From Streblospio benedicti (lineage: Eukaryota; Annelida; Polychaeta; Spionida; Spionidae), in assembly GCA_019095985.1 (NCBI GenBank), contig CM032660.1, positions 32,585,043 to 32,649,042 on the forward strand: 64,000 bases of DNA. Reading direction: 5' to 3'. The notes below the pieces were generated by a model. The model had not been told where the DNA came from and searched no databases. It was given only the letters and a program-made list of their open reading frames with translations. The position numbers and the translations under genes were made by a program. This document shows, piece by piece, positions 29,001 to 44,308 of the stretch (positions are counted from its first letter, which is position 1; every line of letters begins with the position of its first letter).

Positions 29001-32000
29001 AAATAAACATGCGCTCGAAAAGTAGATATTTACATTGCAATATACCCAGTTACAAGAAGATATACATGTATTCACCAAGTGATAAATGATGCATGAGTTT
29101 TCTTTGATACTGGGTCGAATATCAAGGACTTGGATTTCCTCTAATTTGATAGGGGTAAATGATGGTTCTACTGTACAGAGATTGTTTAATCATTAATGGT
29201 AAGGTAACTTGATTCACCATGCACATCATCAACACCATAAAGTCGACTCATGCGTGCATAGATGTCGCAACCCAAACAAAAGCAATGAATTGGGATTCAT
29301 CCGTATACAAAGAATTCCGTGGGTCACTGATGAGAATGCATATCTCTCATCCTTTATAGATTACATCATGTATTATTATATGGGGTGGATGGGGACGAGA
29401 ACGTTGTGGATTCAGGACCCATTTGGGATGGTGTTGTGTGGCGAACAAGACCCCCGCCCCTCACCCCCTCCCATCACCCCTCCTCGGAGAACTAGATGCT
29501 CACTGCTCCCAGCCAACTAAATGTTAAACATACCCATAGGTGACATTTTCACCAAACCAATGTGTACACAAATAGCAAAATATTCGATTAGTACTGGTTC
29601 ACAGCTTTGTATCTAAACTGGTAGTCAAGTTTCTATAAATATTCCTTTTTAAACACACATAAAACTCCCACTTTTAAGACATGCGCATATAAAAAAAATC
29701 CAACTGCACTTTAAAAAAAAACATACCATCACAACACGCACTAGTTTATATATGTAAGCTGGCAATCAAGCCTGCATTTCCCGGGTTTCCTCGCCCAAAT
29801 CACGCGCTGTGTCATATAATGGGCGTGATTTCCGGGACGCCAGCGAGGCAGCTGCACACGGCAGCACAGACACGTGGTGTTATAGTAGGATGGGTGTATG
29901 CATGGGCTAATGGTTAAAGTTCGTGAACCTTTTAGTGTGTTTTGCACCAAATGTATGTTTTGAATAATATTGTCAACGCCTATTTCTAACATGTTAGATT
30001 AACTCAGCTAAAAAATGACGTATTGTTGAATATATTATGATGATTTTATGACATTTTGACTTCTGGGGGCTGTGGCCATCTTGGCTGCCAATTCGGGGGA
30101 AAATGCTCAAGGTTTAAAAGTTTACAAACAAGCTAATTTTGTTCAGAGACCCCACATACTATAAGAATCTGAAGAAAAAACTCCATAGGAATCACAATTT
30201 CTATGTTGGCTAATGTAAATGGAATATATGGGGCTGCCGAGTGAAGTAATTGCAGTAATTATTTCCCCTCAATTTAAAATTCACACTCACACTTTTATCT
30301 TGGTGTTACAGTAGCTAACAAATTACAATATTGGGTAATTATTTCTGAAATCTTATAATTTGACAGAAAAAGGGGGATAGTCAATACAATATCAGTGCTT
30401 TGCAAACAGTTGGTTCGTGGTTAATTCACGATTTCCTTCATATATCGGTTGCTTGAACTGTATCTGACCAATTGGTAGTCACCACTGTCCAGCGTGAAAT
30501 GGATTCCAACATTTTCTCTTTCCTATACCTTTAACAAACACATTTCTACTGCGATAGACATACCTGTAGCTGAAGACAAGTTTTACAGCCCTTCACTTCC
30601 ATTTAACTACAGTAGATGGTCCTGTTTAAAATAGTTGATGTTTGTTGGGAAACATGTACTAGTATAGATTTAATTTTGTGGTTTTGTATTTTTAGTTACA
30701 TGTATATTCTCTACATTGTGCAGTTGCACATCCAGGTTTTCCGAATTAGATATGTACGTGTATGTGTTTCGATAATATCAGTAAATCATGTAAACGAGGT
30801 TGTCAACCCCATTTGGCACATCTATGTTAGTATATACAAAACAATATACAAGTTAGTACTAAGGAAGGTAGAATTTGTAGAATAGAAGAGGTAAGTAAAT
30901 GAAGAAATTTTACATGAATTGTAGTGTAGTAGAGAATTGCGTCTTATTTTAAATATAATTTGAATGAAAGCGTTCGGTTTGTGAAATTACTATGTTTTTT
31001 ACTAGCATACTGTAAATAGTTTGATTAATATGTATACATTCTGTAAAAAGTAGTTTATGTATGTGAGTTGTGAGTTCTAAGATGTGTGTTTAAAATTTGT
31101 ACCCTAAAATATATAATCCATAGTACAGCGACTTCATGGCTTCATTAGTGAAACTGTCAAACTTTTAAAAATTTACTACATAAATATTGTTTGACAAAAG
31201 TTTTTAAAAATTCTAATGAACAAAAACTTCCTAAACTATTATTTTTTGTTTCCAAGATAATAAACAACATCCATTATGAATGTTCTACTTAGAAAATGCA
31301 CCGATGTTGTCTTTTATCTTGTGAAAAAATAATATGCATAAAAAATACTAAAAATGGGTAAAGAGTATTGAAGTCTGTCGCTTAAACAACGATAATCAGA
31401 ATTCCCATAGCAAGGTTTGTTTTGCTACATTTACATAATTGTTATTTTTGCACATTGTAGATGGCTAAGAACCATGCCTCTTTACGGGTAACTATTTCCA
31501 TGTATTACGTGCTATAGTGAATGATGTTGCTTTTGTGGTTTAGTTGTCTCACCATCTACTACTACTACTAAAGCTGTTTTCAGGGATCTTAATGTAACAG
31601 CAAAATTTTAGCAGATTATAACCTAGAAATTGTGGTTTGAAAATAAATTCCCAATTGCACCATTCAGTCTAAATTGCAACGTTTGGACAATTTGATCTTT
31701 GATGCCTTCAATACTTAGAAATGTTGCCCAAATTAAAGGGGTTTGTACTTTAACTTGCAGTTTCCAAAGATAAGTGTCCACAATACGTATCTATAACTGT
31801 ATTACCACGTATTACCTTGTAATTATATTTATTAGGTAGCAGTGCTATTAAGATATCTGAAAACAGGACTAAAATACTTGCACAGCTTCTTTGCCGTTTT
31901 GACATCACTCAATTTCCCCTTAATTTTCATTGCATCTTAGCACATTCCTTTTTATCTTTTAGGCTCTTACCTTTAAGATAGCACAATAAAATCATTTAAT

Positions 32001-35000
32001 GCTGTGAATCTCTTAACATTTTACACAGGATTAAATATTTTATTTATTCATATGTATTATTTTTATTTTTATTGTTACACATTGAAATTGTAAAATTCTT
32101 AACACACCTTTTATGACTCTTTTTTCCTCAAAAGTATTTATTTTTACTCTTTAATTATTTTTGTATTGAACAATTAATACTATCTACGTTTCTAAAGAGT
32201 GTACACAATAAATTATGGTAACTGAAATACATTAATACATTGTGGTGACACACTAATTCATTGGCACACATATTATTCATTGGCTTTTGAAATGATGCAG
32301 TTTAAAATATTAGTAACATTTATATATTCGCGGTCTTCTGTTATTTAAAATAATTTTGTCCAATTCTATTGGTTTAGAAACAATGTCCTCTCTTATAACA
32401 ACGTGTGCGAATTTTCACTTGTTTTATTGCACTTGTAACCCGAGAAAGAATCTATCTAATTTGTCAAAAGAAGACCCGAATATTTCATCAGATAGTTTTG
32501 CCTATTTTGTTCTTATTTTATACAATAAAATGTCATTTTCCTCCATTAAAAACCTTTCCAATATAAACTCATTTCTCCCCGTTTTTCATTCCAATTCTCA
32601 AAATAGCATCACATCAACAGAACATTCTAAAGCAGCTTAATGAAGACTGTGTGCAATCACACGTACAGCTTCAACGTATATCTGAAAGAGAAAGACACAA
32701 ATACCAAAAAAGCCGTAAAGGTGCATGTGTTCTTATAAATCTCTTGTGCAAAAAGTATAACACAATTCAAATGCAAGAATTGTGATGTTAATCGTGTGGT
32801 GTTTTATAGTAGTATAGTTATGTGTTTATACATGTACTTGTTGCTTGGTGTCTGTCTGTGTGTCTTGCTACATCTTTATTGGTACTTCTTAGCTTCAGTT
32901 CCATCAAGTGGTCTCAACGGAGAGGTGCTCTATGTATGAATGCCCACAGTTGTCTCTTTGTGAACGATTTGGGACCATTTCAATTGACTTATTTTATAGG
33001 TCATCTCTGCATAGATATGGCCTTGATAAGAGTTTTGCTCATATTTCTAGCCTCTGCTTACACTAGTTTTGTTATGTGCTTTTACTACTCATTTATTCAA
33101 CTGCCAAGTAATATGCGTTTCAGAGATTAGAATTTTAGATGTAGATTTTTAACATTTAAACATCACATTTTAGAGATACTGCAATGCCTATTTTTTTATT
33201 AGTTTTGCTACAATTCTGCTTATGGAGTATGCTGCATAACTATCTAATTCCTAGATAAGTACATATTATGCCCCAATGGTAAATAAATATACAATATTTG
33301 CACTATTTCTCACAGAACTAATATGATTGTAAATATTGATTAACAATTAATTGTTAAGTATCATAACTATTGGGTGAACAATTCGATTGTTTAAATTTAA
33401 ACTGTGTATCAAGCGTCATCCGATATCCTACTACTACTAGTATGTTCTATATCCTATATGTCTTGTTTTTATTATATCGAAATGCTCTCATCTCTAATTG
33501 GCTTAGTTTAATGTACATTGTAACTAAAGCAATACACATAAATGTCCTGGAATGGGACTTATGACTCCGCTGGAAACGTTGATTTAACTGCCAGACGGAA
33601 ATGGGCTGCTATGATAATTGTGTTAATAACTAACTCAGTGCTAATACAATTGCTTAAAACGTTTATGGTTCTAGCATATTATCTATATACATTATCTCCA
33701 TGTAATGTTCCATTTTTGTTATCTATTACGTTGATAGGTTCTGAACCAATTATGTACCAGGCAATTTTCGACAGACTTAGTGATTATAAGTACCATTTTT
33801 TCCTGTTCCTGTTTGGTATATGATGGTAATAAAATGCTTCACAAATATGGACACCTCTAGCATATCACAAGGCATGTAAATGATCTTGCATGAAGGCCTA
33901 TTCTAAAAGCTTCTCTATGATCCAAATGTAGGTAATTGTTTGGTTAACATGACGTCACAATGTACCACATTCTTCTGCTTTAACAGAGTACTTATGCAGA
34001 CGCACTAAGTCCTGCCATATGTCTCACTTTAGCCTCTAAGTGGTGCAAATGTCATCTAAAGAACGTAATGCCCTCATATTAAGATGAACCGCCCCACTGT
34101 GCATACACTTACGGATTCACAGTCACTGTCGTAATTTGTTTCCTCTACATATTTCACATGTTAACGCTAAGTTCTAGGGTTCTAAGTCTTGCATATTACA
34201 TTCAGTGTCATTTTATTATTGTGCCAATTTTACAACTGTATTGTGTTTTCTCTTTTGGGACGGCAATAGTGTTTGCAGAGTGACCCTTAGTATATAATGC
34301 ATTGAGCCAACTTCCATAAAATAGTCCACCTCTATGTTCAACGTTTACATCCCAAGCCTTCACCCCAGCTCATGCAATTCACTAATGCCACAGTCAAAAT
34401 CCCATAAGTTACTGATGCCTGCAACCAATCAGAGCAGCTCATTTGCATAGATATACCTCAAAATGAAGTACTGTATTCCATCACTTAAATATAGCATCAT
34501 TAGGGATTCCCAGGCTAATAGCTGATACTGCTTTATATGGTTAGGTTTAATGCACAGCAAACTGGTGTAACGACCTCTCCTTTGGTGGGTGCAAGCTTTC
34601 AACCTCCACAAAGAAACTGATCAGTGATCACATCTATAGTTTGTGCATGCTATGCTCTTAACCGCGATGTTAACTTACATAGAACATTTCCTCTATATCA
34701 ACACTAAACTTGTGTAATCTATTAATGCAGTAATACAAATCATCCAGTTTCTGCGAACGCAGATACTTTTGTCATACAGTAAGTTCTTACTGATGACCCC
34801 AATGATAAGCTCCCACAAACCAATGAAAATGAATACAGCCATGTAGCTGTTACTGATATTATTTTATTACTGACATTAGAATAACGCATGATGGATTTAC
34901 AGCGGTGAGCAAACCTCAGTCTGGTGCAATATACATTTACCCGGGACATTTACTCTTCTGGTATGTTCTATTGTTTAGGCCTATAGGGCAGTTTCATAGC

Positions 35001-37192
35001 CCAAGCTGATAGCTAATATAAATTCATGATTTCTACAATTGCTGTTGCTTGAGTGATGGATGTTCCACAGTATTACAATATATACATGCCTAATATGAAC
35101 TGAAATGCACCATTTATATATATATTCATCGGACTGTCGTGAACACACAGATGTAAGTTATACGATGGTAGTACCCCCCCCCCCCCCCACACACACACAC
35201 ATTCACACACACTGACACACTCAACCCAACCTCTATCCCCCGTTCCAGTAAAAAAAAGAAACATTAATTACTACGTTCTGGACCCGCTGGATCTCATGTG
35301 CTCGCATTTTCCCATATGGGCACCCAGTTTTTAACAATCTTGAATATGCCACATAATGAATATTAAATATGAAATAAAGGAGCATGCTATCTCATAAATA
35401 TCACATAACTCAAGGTCGTGTGACTTTTACGAGTGAGTCTGACGAAGTCACGTGACGTTTACACCTCACCAGTTCCTTGTAATTTGGATGAGCCAGTTCC
35501 TATATTGGCATATTCACGTACCCTGCCAAATTTACTTATTATATGCATCGCTAACACTTCTGCACTCTTATACATTTAAAATAACATGCATAGTGCATAC
35601 ACAAACATGTTCCTTGCACCGTGATTTATTAAGTAACACAAGCTGTCACATACAAACATTAGACAAACTTTCACAATTATTGTAATGCGCTCTTGAAATA
35701 GGTTCATTTACTTGAGAGTATGATAAAACAATTATATATAATTCAATTTAAACTATGCACACTTGAAACATACTTGCTGACGTTTCACAACCTGTCAGGT
35801 GTTCATCAGTAGAAGCTTCCATTCTACTCTGAGGAAACAACCTGCCAAGTTGTAACACATCAGCAAGTATGTTTCGAATTTGTTGACTTTAAATTAAATT
35901 ATATATAATTGTACTAATGCAAAACATGTTTATGCTTCTATATCTTGCGTTTTAAAAAGCTGCTTTGGTAATTTTACAAAGAAAATCAATTTAAAATAAA
36001 CAAATCCGTGTGATTTTGTGGACTGCAGTGATTGCAGAACAGCCGCTTTAAGAACAGCAGCTGAGCCATCATCTGTGTCTGTTTGATATTCAGTGAGGTG
36101 CAATCACTCAGCCACTCAGAACCCTTTCTGTGCCTGCTACAGTATCTGATAACAGTATCTTGACTATGTGCAAACGTGTGTATAAACACACTAGCACGTG
36201 GATAAACAGGCTCCAACCTGTTTATTTACATACACGTATCTCATGGTAGAGTCACACATTCACGATGATTGTCAGACAAAGAGTTTATTCATATATTTGT
36301 CGTCAAATTGACTCTATGGGGACATTGTTTAGAGCCAGACCTTTTGAGTCAGGTCTTTCTCATGTCCTAAGTGACTGCCTTTGTTAATCTGATGCAGACG
36401 GCAGAGGGGTCAAACTCCCCACCCTATTCACGCACACCACACCCTCACCACCTCATAAAATATGGAAACTGGGATTTACAAGTCATAATTATACTTTTTA
36501 AACAAATATTGTAATAATCAATATATTATTTGTGTTTTAATCACTACGTTTTCTTTTTCTTTTGCAGGTATTTGTTCACCATTGTGAGTTACCTCATCGG
36601 AGTGTTCGTGTTTGCCACCATTGTGGGTAAGTAGATACTTCTATTTCTAAACTCTATAGCGTATGTCTCATACAAACTTTGTTTTTGTGTTTAAACGGCC
36701 TAATGGACACTTATGAATAGACATTTACCTGTAAAACATCATATTTGAAATTCATATTTTACTGTTGAAAATAGAATAGCAAAATGCCATTTGTATAAAA
36801 CCACTATATAATGTAAAACTGCATTCCTATACCATTAGATACATCATTGTACAAACATTTAGCACTAACCGCCACCCGTAATCGCTGGACAAGTGCTAGG
36901 CCAATTTCCGTGTGTCTTACTTCCGTTTCCGGTTCACAGTAATCTTGGATGGTGTCATATCCTCCTTCATTCAATAAACAGCATCACATTAGCCCTTTAT
37001 TATTATTTCATAATTGCTTGGGTTTTTATGAGAAAATAATATAGCGTGTTAATTAAGACATAAGCAGCGAGTTACCAGAGAATTTTACTTACGTTTGTTA
37101 ATAGTTCGCTTTAAATGTATTACTACACGTGCGATACATATTTGTTTTGAATGTGGGGCGGCGGCTGCTGCTTCTGCTTCTGCTTCTGCTTC

Positions 37193-37275
<83 letters not shown>

Positions 37276-37434
37276 ATAATCTCGCTTTAGAACTGTAAAA
37301 AAGAACTGTAAAAACAACAACATAAAACATCATCATGCACAGCAGCTGCTACAACACTAACTACAAGACTGGCAAAAGCAGAAACAGCATTAATAGCAGT
37401 AAAGGCCGTGGTAGAGGTAGATTAAGTCACAACA

Positions 37435-37494
<60 letters not shown>

Positions 37495-40400
37495 TGAGAT
37501 TCCTGCAACCAGTCTAACATTAGAGCCCTGCATAACCACATAAGCATCTTCTGGCAGATTTATAATGTGTTCCTGATTCAATCACAAATCAGCCAACACC
37601 AGACGCTGACAAATTGGATCTTGGCGGCGAATTGTGCGACACCTGGGGACAATTCATAATAAGTTGGCCTCACATATTTCTGTTGCTCGTTTCAATAGAT
37701 AATGCAAACATAAAATGTTGCTGCTGCTGTTAATCATGATTAGTGGATTGTTTGAAGAATGCAAAAATATCAATGCGTTTGTTGTATGTTTTACGCATGC
37801 ACATACATGTAATAACTGTCCTATAATATGCAAGGGACTCAAATAATTATGTAATGGACTGTATGCCCAGTGACAGATCCAGAATGTCCTGTAAGTTGGG
37901 TGCTGTGCTTATTCAATCGTGCACAGAACGAATAAAAACACAATGCAAAGGCTCTGCCAAGTTTGCAAACATTCTTGTGTCCATGCAAAGATACCCCATA
38001 ATATAAACTGACCACTAGACACCAAACTCATGACTCTGTTACAAATGCCAAGAACTATATATTAGATTTTGACCTCCCCATTGGCAACTACCTTGGAATT
38101 CTCCCAACTCTCCAGGTGCTATACCACGTTTATCTCAGTGATCACATTGATTCTGAGATACCTTTCTTCCAAAATCAGGTGAGAAACAAACCCACTTAAA
38201 CTCTCAAAAAAGGGTAAGTTGGTCTGGCTACCTGATTATAATGTCTCCACTGGTGCTCATCATGCTCATCACAAACATTGACAACTTGAACAAATGTATA
38301 TGAAAAACCAAACCATCCGCACAGGACTGACCCCATTATAGTAACAATTTGCTATCGGGCGTAATCTAATTGGTTGATTTTCAGGTCAAGTAGGCAGCGT
38401 GATAACCAATCGCAACGCCAGCCGGCAGGAATTTGAACGACTCTTGGTGAGTTATTACTTATCTTATTGGACCAGATAGCTCAATTTCCGACTTTAGTAT
38501 TGTGTTTGAAATAGGGTATGTTGTTGTTGTTTTCAGTTTAGTTGCTGGACATCAATTTTCCCTATATTGCCATGTTAAATGTTGAAGTAAACTGTTGCAA
38601 ATGTTTAGTGTTTGATAACCAGGAGCAGGTTATGCTGGAGAATATCACATGTAATGTCACTTAAAGGACTGGCCTCAAATGGCCGAAATACCGCGGTAGT
38701 CACTATATGGGTGTTCATTGTGCTCTCTTCATCAAAGATTGGGACGGGAAAATGGCCATATCATACAAACGGTTGCGGGTCTGTTTAGTGGCTTCACCTC
38801 GTATTATCAAGGTTCTACTCATCTACAAAGGATAGACGCTGCGCCGTCAAACAGAATAAATCTACCAAAAAGACAAACTAACAATAAGCGAACATGTGGC
38901 CTACAATGTACGTATCTAACCAAGAAGTGAAAGTAGTGGCTGTTGAAGCAATCAAATGTGGCTTAAGATGTGATGTGCCAAAATAATGTAGTCGCCACTT
39001 TCTCTTTCAAACGGGTGATAAGCTGTACTATGGTGTTTAAATATCGTGATTGTCAGAACCCTTTTCAGCTTACTTTCACTTTTACATACAATGTGTTTTA
39101 GTGATTTGACTGTTCCGAAGAAATTCCTGCCAGTGTTTCGAATATTGCTTTTTCAGCTAATATATGGGTGGGGGGATATAAGGGATCAATAAATCCCACA
39201 TCCCTAATTTTATTGGCCTTATTTACTACATCCCTACTTTTTTGTCCTTTTCATACATCTCACAAATTCGTAAGCGTTTTCCCACATCCCACTTCCTTGA
39301 AATCCCATGTCCCGCTTTTTGCCCTTTTTTCTCATACCAATTCTTGGGGCCTTTTCTCCACATTCGTGTAGCTACATTCTGGAAACAATTAGGCATGATA
39401 TGTATAGTGTGCAAAATTCTTGATAGCTACTTCTGTACTTGACCATATTAATTAGCTGTGTATGCATATCCATGGCCTATTTTGTCATGAATTTGTTTAG
39501 AAATAATCATGCAGAGCAGTTGAAAATTAACCTAGGTCAGGAATTCTATATGATGGTAGGAATGGGAGAAACTGCACACATCAAAACCTCCCTACTCGAA
39601 TGTTTATCACGATCTGGCTGATGGCAGTGGCGTGCAAGACAGACAGACAGCCATTTGCTAATGCACACATTCAATTTATATGTTTGCTTTTTTTCTGAGC
39701 TACAAATCTAAACAAAAATGTAGAAAATAGATGCCTATGCCATACCAACTTCCAACACCTTGGTGGATTTATGCAACATATATTAGCATGTAATACACAT
39801 GGATTTACTGTACGTGGGTAGACATATTAAGATTTGTTATAATATCTCGTTATAGATGGAGGACCTATGATCAGTGACAGGTGCATGAGTAATTGGGGAC
39901 AATTTGAGGCCAAATTTCATCTTATCAACCATTTTCTGGGTGTATGCTCATCAAGTGGGTTAGGGCAGGTGCCTGGTTCCACAAAATCATGGGACTGTCA
40001 CTCATAGCATCAACACCCACAAAGGGCATGGGCATTTAATGTACACGTGTTGTTAATGTGCTATTTTAGTGCAACATGGTTCAAATATCATCACTAATGG
40101 TACGTAGCTGCACAATTCTAACCTATTTGAAACATTTGGTACTTGTATTGACCTTGAATTTCAAATCAAAAACAAAATCAAATTCATATTAAACACAACA
40201 TAATGTTCTCTTCTCCCGCAGGATGGCGCCAAGGCGTATATGCGCAACCATAACGTCCCCGTCAACATGCAGCGGCGTGTGCAGCGGTGGTACGACTACG
40301 CCTGGTCCAGGTAAGCTCTAGCAGGATGCTAGAATGTGCTAGAACACTTTTATGCCCTACCAGTATATGGGGACAGTGTGAATGTGATTGCCGAACGTGC

Positions 40401-43400
40401 TAGTATATGATCCAGAAAAATATGCTATCACCTTCGCTGGACTACAATTATCTAGAGTGTACTAGAAGATGTAAAAGTGCGGTAGAGAATGCTAGTATGC
40501 GCTAGGATTGCATATACTCAAAACATAAAGGGAATATTAATCCACTAGAACAAGATGAGAGTGGGGGTTGATAGGAGCTGTGATGTGCTAGAATACGGCT
40601 AGAACGAGCCAGTGATTACATTTGTTGAATATATCTGATTAGATAGGCCTATTAAAGCTTAGGATGATACTACACCTGGTACAGGCCAATACCATTACAT
40701 GTAAAGACTGGGGCTGTAATGATTTTTTGGTTTAGAATGTGCTAGATGATGCTAGGATGCAGTAGCACCTACCATGATAACTCTAGTGTTATAGAGAATA
40801 CGATACATTTAGAGCCTTTTAAGACAAGACATGATAAAGAGGTTTTATGTTTCATGCTTCGAAACGGTCAGCGAATGAATACACAATCTTGAACTTTCAC
40901 AGCACATTCCTTATATAAATAACTGACACACTTTGACGATATCTCTGCACCTTATGTTGTTCAATAACACACCCTCTCAGGCCGCCGCTGATGGCAAGTA
41001 CATGAGTATTATGTCATCTGTGATATCACAATGTGGGAAAACAGCAGATGCGGCCATTTGTGGCTTGTATCATGAGGTTTGTAATGCACAATCCAAGGTA
41101 TGGAATAACATGAACTAATACTAGCACACATACATTCCATGACACCACTTATTATTCGTGCATTTTGAACAAGGAATTAACACAACACGAGATGATGGTG
41201 TAAGGCTAATTGTTTTATGAATTGGGTTATTACAACTCATGATAGCATGCAGAACATAACACGTATTCCATGGCACCACATATACAGAGTTATTGCTTTG
41301 CGCCTTTCTTAAAATGCTAGATGAGTGTCCAGTGGTATAATGAATCATCTTGAAATTCTGTATGCAACATATGGTCCTATTTTAGTCTATTCCATGTTCT
41401 ACTTCTGCTGCCTATCATCTAATGTGGTCTAAATCATTAAATACCTGCTGGTCCAAATTTTTATATATTTTCATTCAACATGTTTCTATATCAAAAGTAT
41501 CCTTATCAAATTCAAAATAGTAGTTCCAAACTTTCATCATTTTAATTTTTATATTAATAAATTTTATGAAGAATTCTTTCAACCAGGCGGCTGTATTAGG
41601 GTCCGTGTATTTACAATAATATTCTTGAAATTCGGTATGCAGCGTATCGTCGCATTTTATTCTAATCCATCTTTACTTCAAAATAGTAGTTTGCATTTGA
41701 TAAGGACACTTTTGATTTCGATTCATGGTGAATAAAAAAATAAAAACAAACTAGACCAACAGGTATTAATTATTTAGACCACATCAGATGATAGGCAGCA
41801 GAAGTAGAACATGGAATAGAATAAAATACTGATTAGAACCATTCATTTCAAACTACATGTATAACTAAAATACAATTGCAAGTTTTTACTACAGTCTTAC
41901 ATCTACTGTGCATTATAACCTCAATCACAATTTGAATACATGTAGCTTGAAATCAACATTTAACACCTCAACAGAAGTGGTGCACTGTAGTGCACAGAGC
42001 GGCACCAAAATAATCTTTGCAATCCAATCACAAAATGTCCTGACGCGACAATAAGTCACTCTAAATATAGACCTTGAAAGCTTGTCTGGAGACGCCAGCA
42101 GATATGAATGTTGGAATACAGTAAAAAATAACCACTCATCACTGACTATTCATGGACGTTTTATGGCGCTTAATGGTCAACAAGAGTTTTCTGTTTGGAT
42201 CTTGCTATTTTTTTTCAAGCGCGGTTTCAAGGACATATTCTCACATGTCTATGGCTTGAAACCCCGTGTATGGCGAGGAACATTGTGTTTAGACATGGTT
42301 AGAATCCCAATAACTACATTTATAATGTCTGCTGTATCACCATAAATGAAGCCAGCAATATAGACGTCAGTGGGGTAAAGCACCTGAGAGGTAGGTGTAC
42401 ACATATACAGTGTGATACATGCAGTGGGTGAAGTTATCTCACTCCTATCATATATAAACATCTAACCAAGTATTACCTCACACACTGCAGATCCAAATCT
42501 GGCTTACTTCAGTGGCAGGTCCACGATTCTAAGTAAAATCAGGGGGGGGGGGGGCTAGTATTTGGGCATTTGGGCTCGATTTGGGTCAAATCACTCGTTA
42601 CATGAGACTTGATACACCCCAATATCAAGGAGTTTTAGTACCTGACCAAAATCAAGAAAATGTAGTTCTGCTTGTATCTACCAATAGCGTTTACTCTCAA
42701 AGGAGTCCAAACATGAGCTGCAACCCGACGATATAGAACAGATGTGAATTGTTTAATATTTAATATCACTGCCCAGTGTGGAATAACTTTTAAGATTAAG
42801 CACAGGTCCAACCATGCGTTGAATTGATGTGTTGTGTAAAAGTTACCGGGACCCTCAAACAGCCGCATTGCGTTAAGCTAAGTAACTTGTCTCACTTAAT
42901 TCGCGTACATGCACCACAAAGAGATAATACTTAGTATATTGTATATCTTCTTCATAACACTAATCTAATAGATGCTATACCACGATGATAAGACCTCTAA
43001 GACCCATGCTCCACAGCCACATAGAAGACAATGATGCTGGTTTTTAGCTATCACCATACGTTGTCATTATGGCACACTTGTAGTTAACTCGTTCGTGTAT
43101 ATATAGAGGACATACACAATGATGTATGGGCACGCTATGCCTGGGTTGGGGCTTGTTATATACATTCTATATTTAACTGCATATGCTGTTTTAGCATATA
43201 TAAAAGCATATCATACATATCAGTGCGCTATGGCGGTCTATTTGGTAAATTGGGAATAGAATGACAGCATACATGAACATGTGCATACATTTAGTGACCA
43301 TGTTCGCACTGAAAAGTTCATCTGTTCTGTAACACCTTTCATTTGTTAACAAATATGTCACGTGTACGTGTGAACTCCATACATTTAGAAAACAACAACC

Positions 43401-44258
43401 GCTCACTACACCGTATCACTCCATTGGGACAAAATTCTCTCAGTATATATGTAAAAACTTTTCCTTTGTTCTCTACAAAACAACTTTCAGTTCGTCAGCA
43501 CGCTGACAGAAGACATATTGCGAGCCCTCGGGCACCATAATTCTCCTTCTGTAGAAGTGTCTCAAATAAGACTTAATCTGCCAGCTTCAGTAGCTTGGGA
43601 GGGCTTAATACTTATATGGGTGACAACGACCATGTGAGATGGATGTCACTCGGTAGAGTTAAAGTTTGTATATCGCTGTGTGTCGCTATACTTTATGCAA
43701 TACTTTGGGATGGTGTCTCTAATGTTTATTCTAACGAGTGTTATAACTAATGGTGCGTTCGTGTGCTTTTTTCCGAGCTTAAAACTACGAGCTGCCCATA
43801 TAGTAAAATAACTGAAATGGACATCCCCGGTTGTACATACCAGCCGTGAACTCGGAATGTTTTAGTAAATAGATCTCGAGCTTTCGATTGGGTCGTACCA
43901 TGACCTACGATTAGGAATGTCTGTTCGAGTGAATTTTCCATATGGAAAGGTCATATTTTTACAAGTTCGAAATAGGCACGGGAATGCAGCATTAGATCGC
44001 ATGGAAAAGTGAACGATCTCCTATAGAAAATATCTTTTAATAGTAGAGGGAGACTTTGTAACTTTGTAACTAACCGTTTCCAACCATCATATTGCTGAGC
44101 ACTTCATGCAATTTTGCATTACCGTGTCCAGTACTTCACAAATACACATCCTCTCCCTCTCTCCCACATGTGCCTTTTATAGCGCCCGTGGCGCATGCAA
44201 CTACCCTTCAAAGTTCCCCACTTAGTAAGTAAGAAAGTAAGTAAGTAAGTAAGAAAGA

Positions 44259-44308
<50 letters not shown>

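Larger units (their letters stand above)
24945..36567. other. Remainder of the 14.6-kb pore intron
   Basis: Very AT-rich (notably 30900-33900), with chance ORFs only. It contains the tandem duplication at 27723, the C/CA repeat and the foldback at 35728. Nothing else was identified. Confidence 0.65.
36627..40221. other. Channel introns 7 and 8 around exon 8
   Basis: Two introns (36627-38384 and 38447-40221). They hold the triplet repeat pair and the ATCCCACATCCC-type repeat, with no additional coding evidence. Confidence 0.65.

Noticed and set aside
30616-33823. Several hydrophobic ORFs of 60-100 residues
   Set aside because: In extremely AT-rich intron; length and composition match chance and no splice partners were found.
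37085-37517. Poly-Ala, poly-Gln, poly-Ser and poly-Cys ORFs
   Set aside because: Produced by the CTG/CAG microsatellites in all frames.
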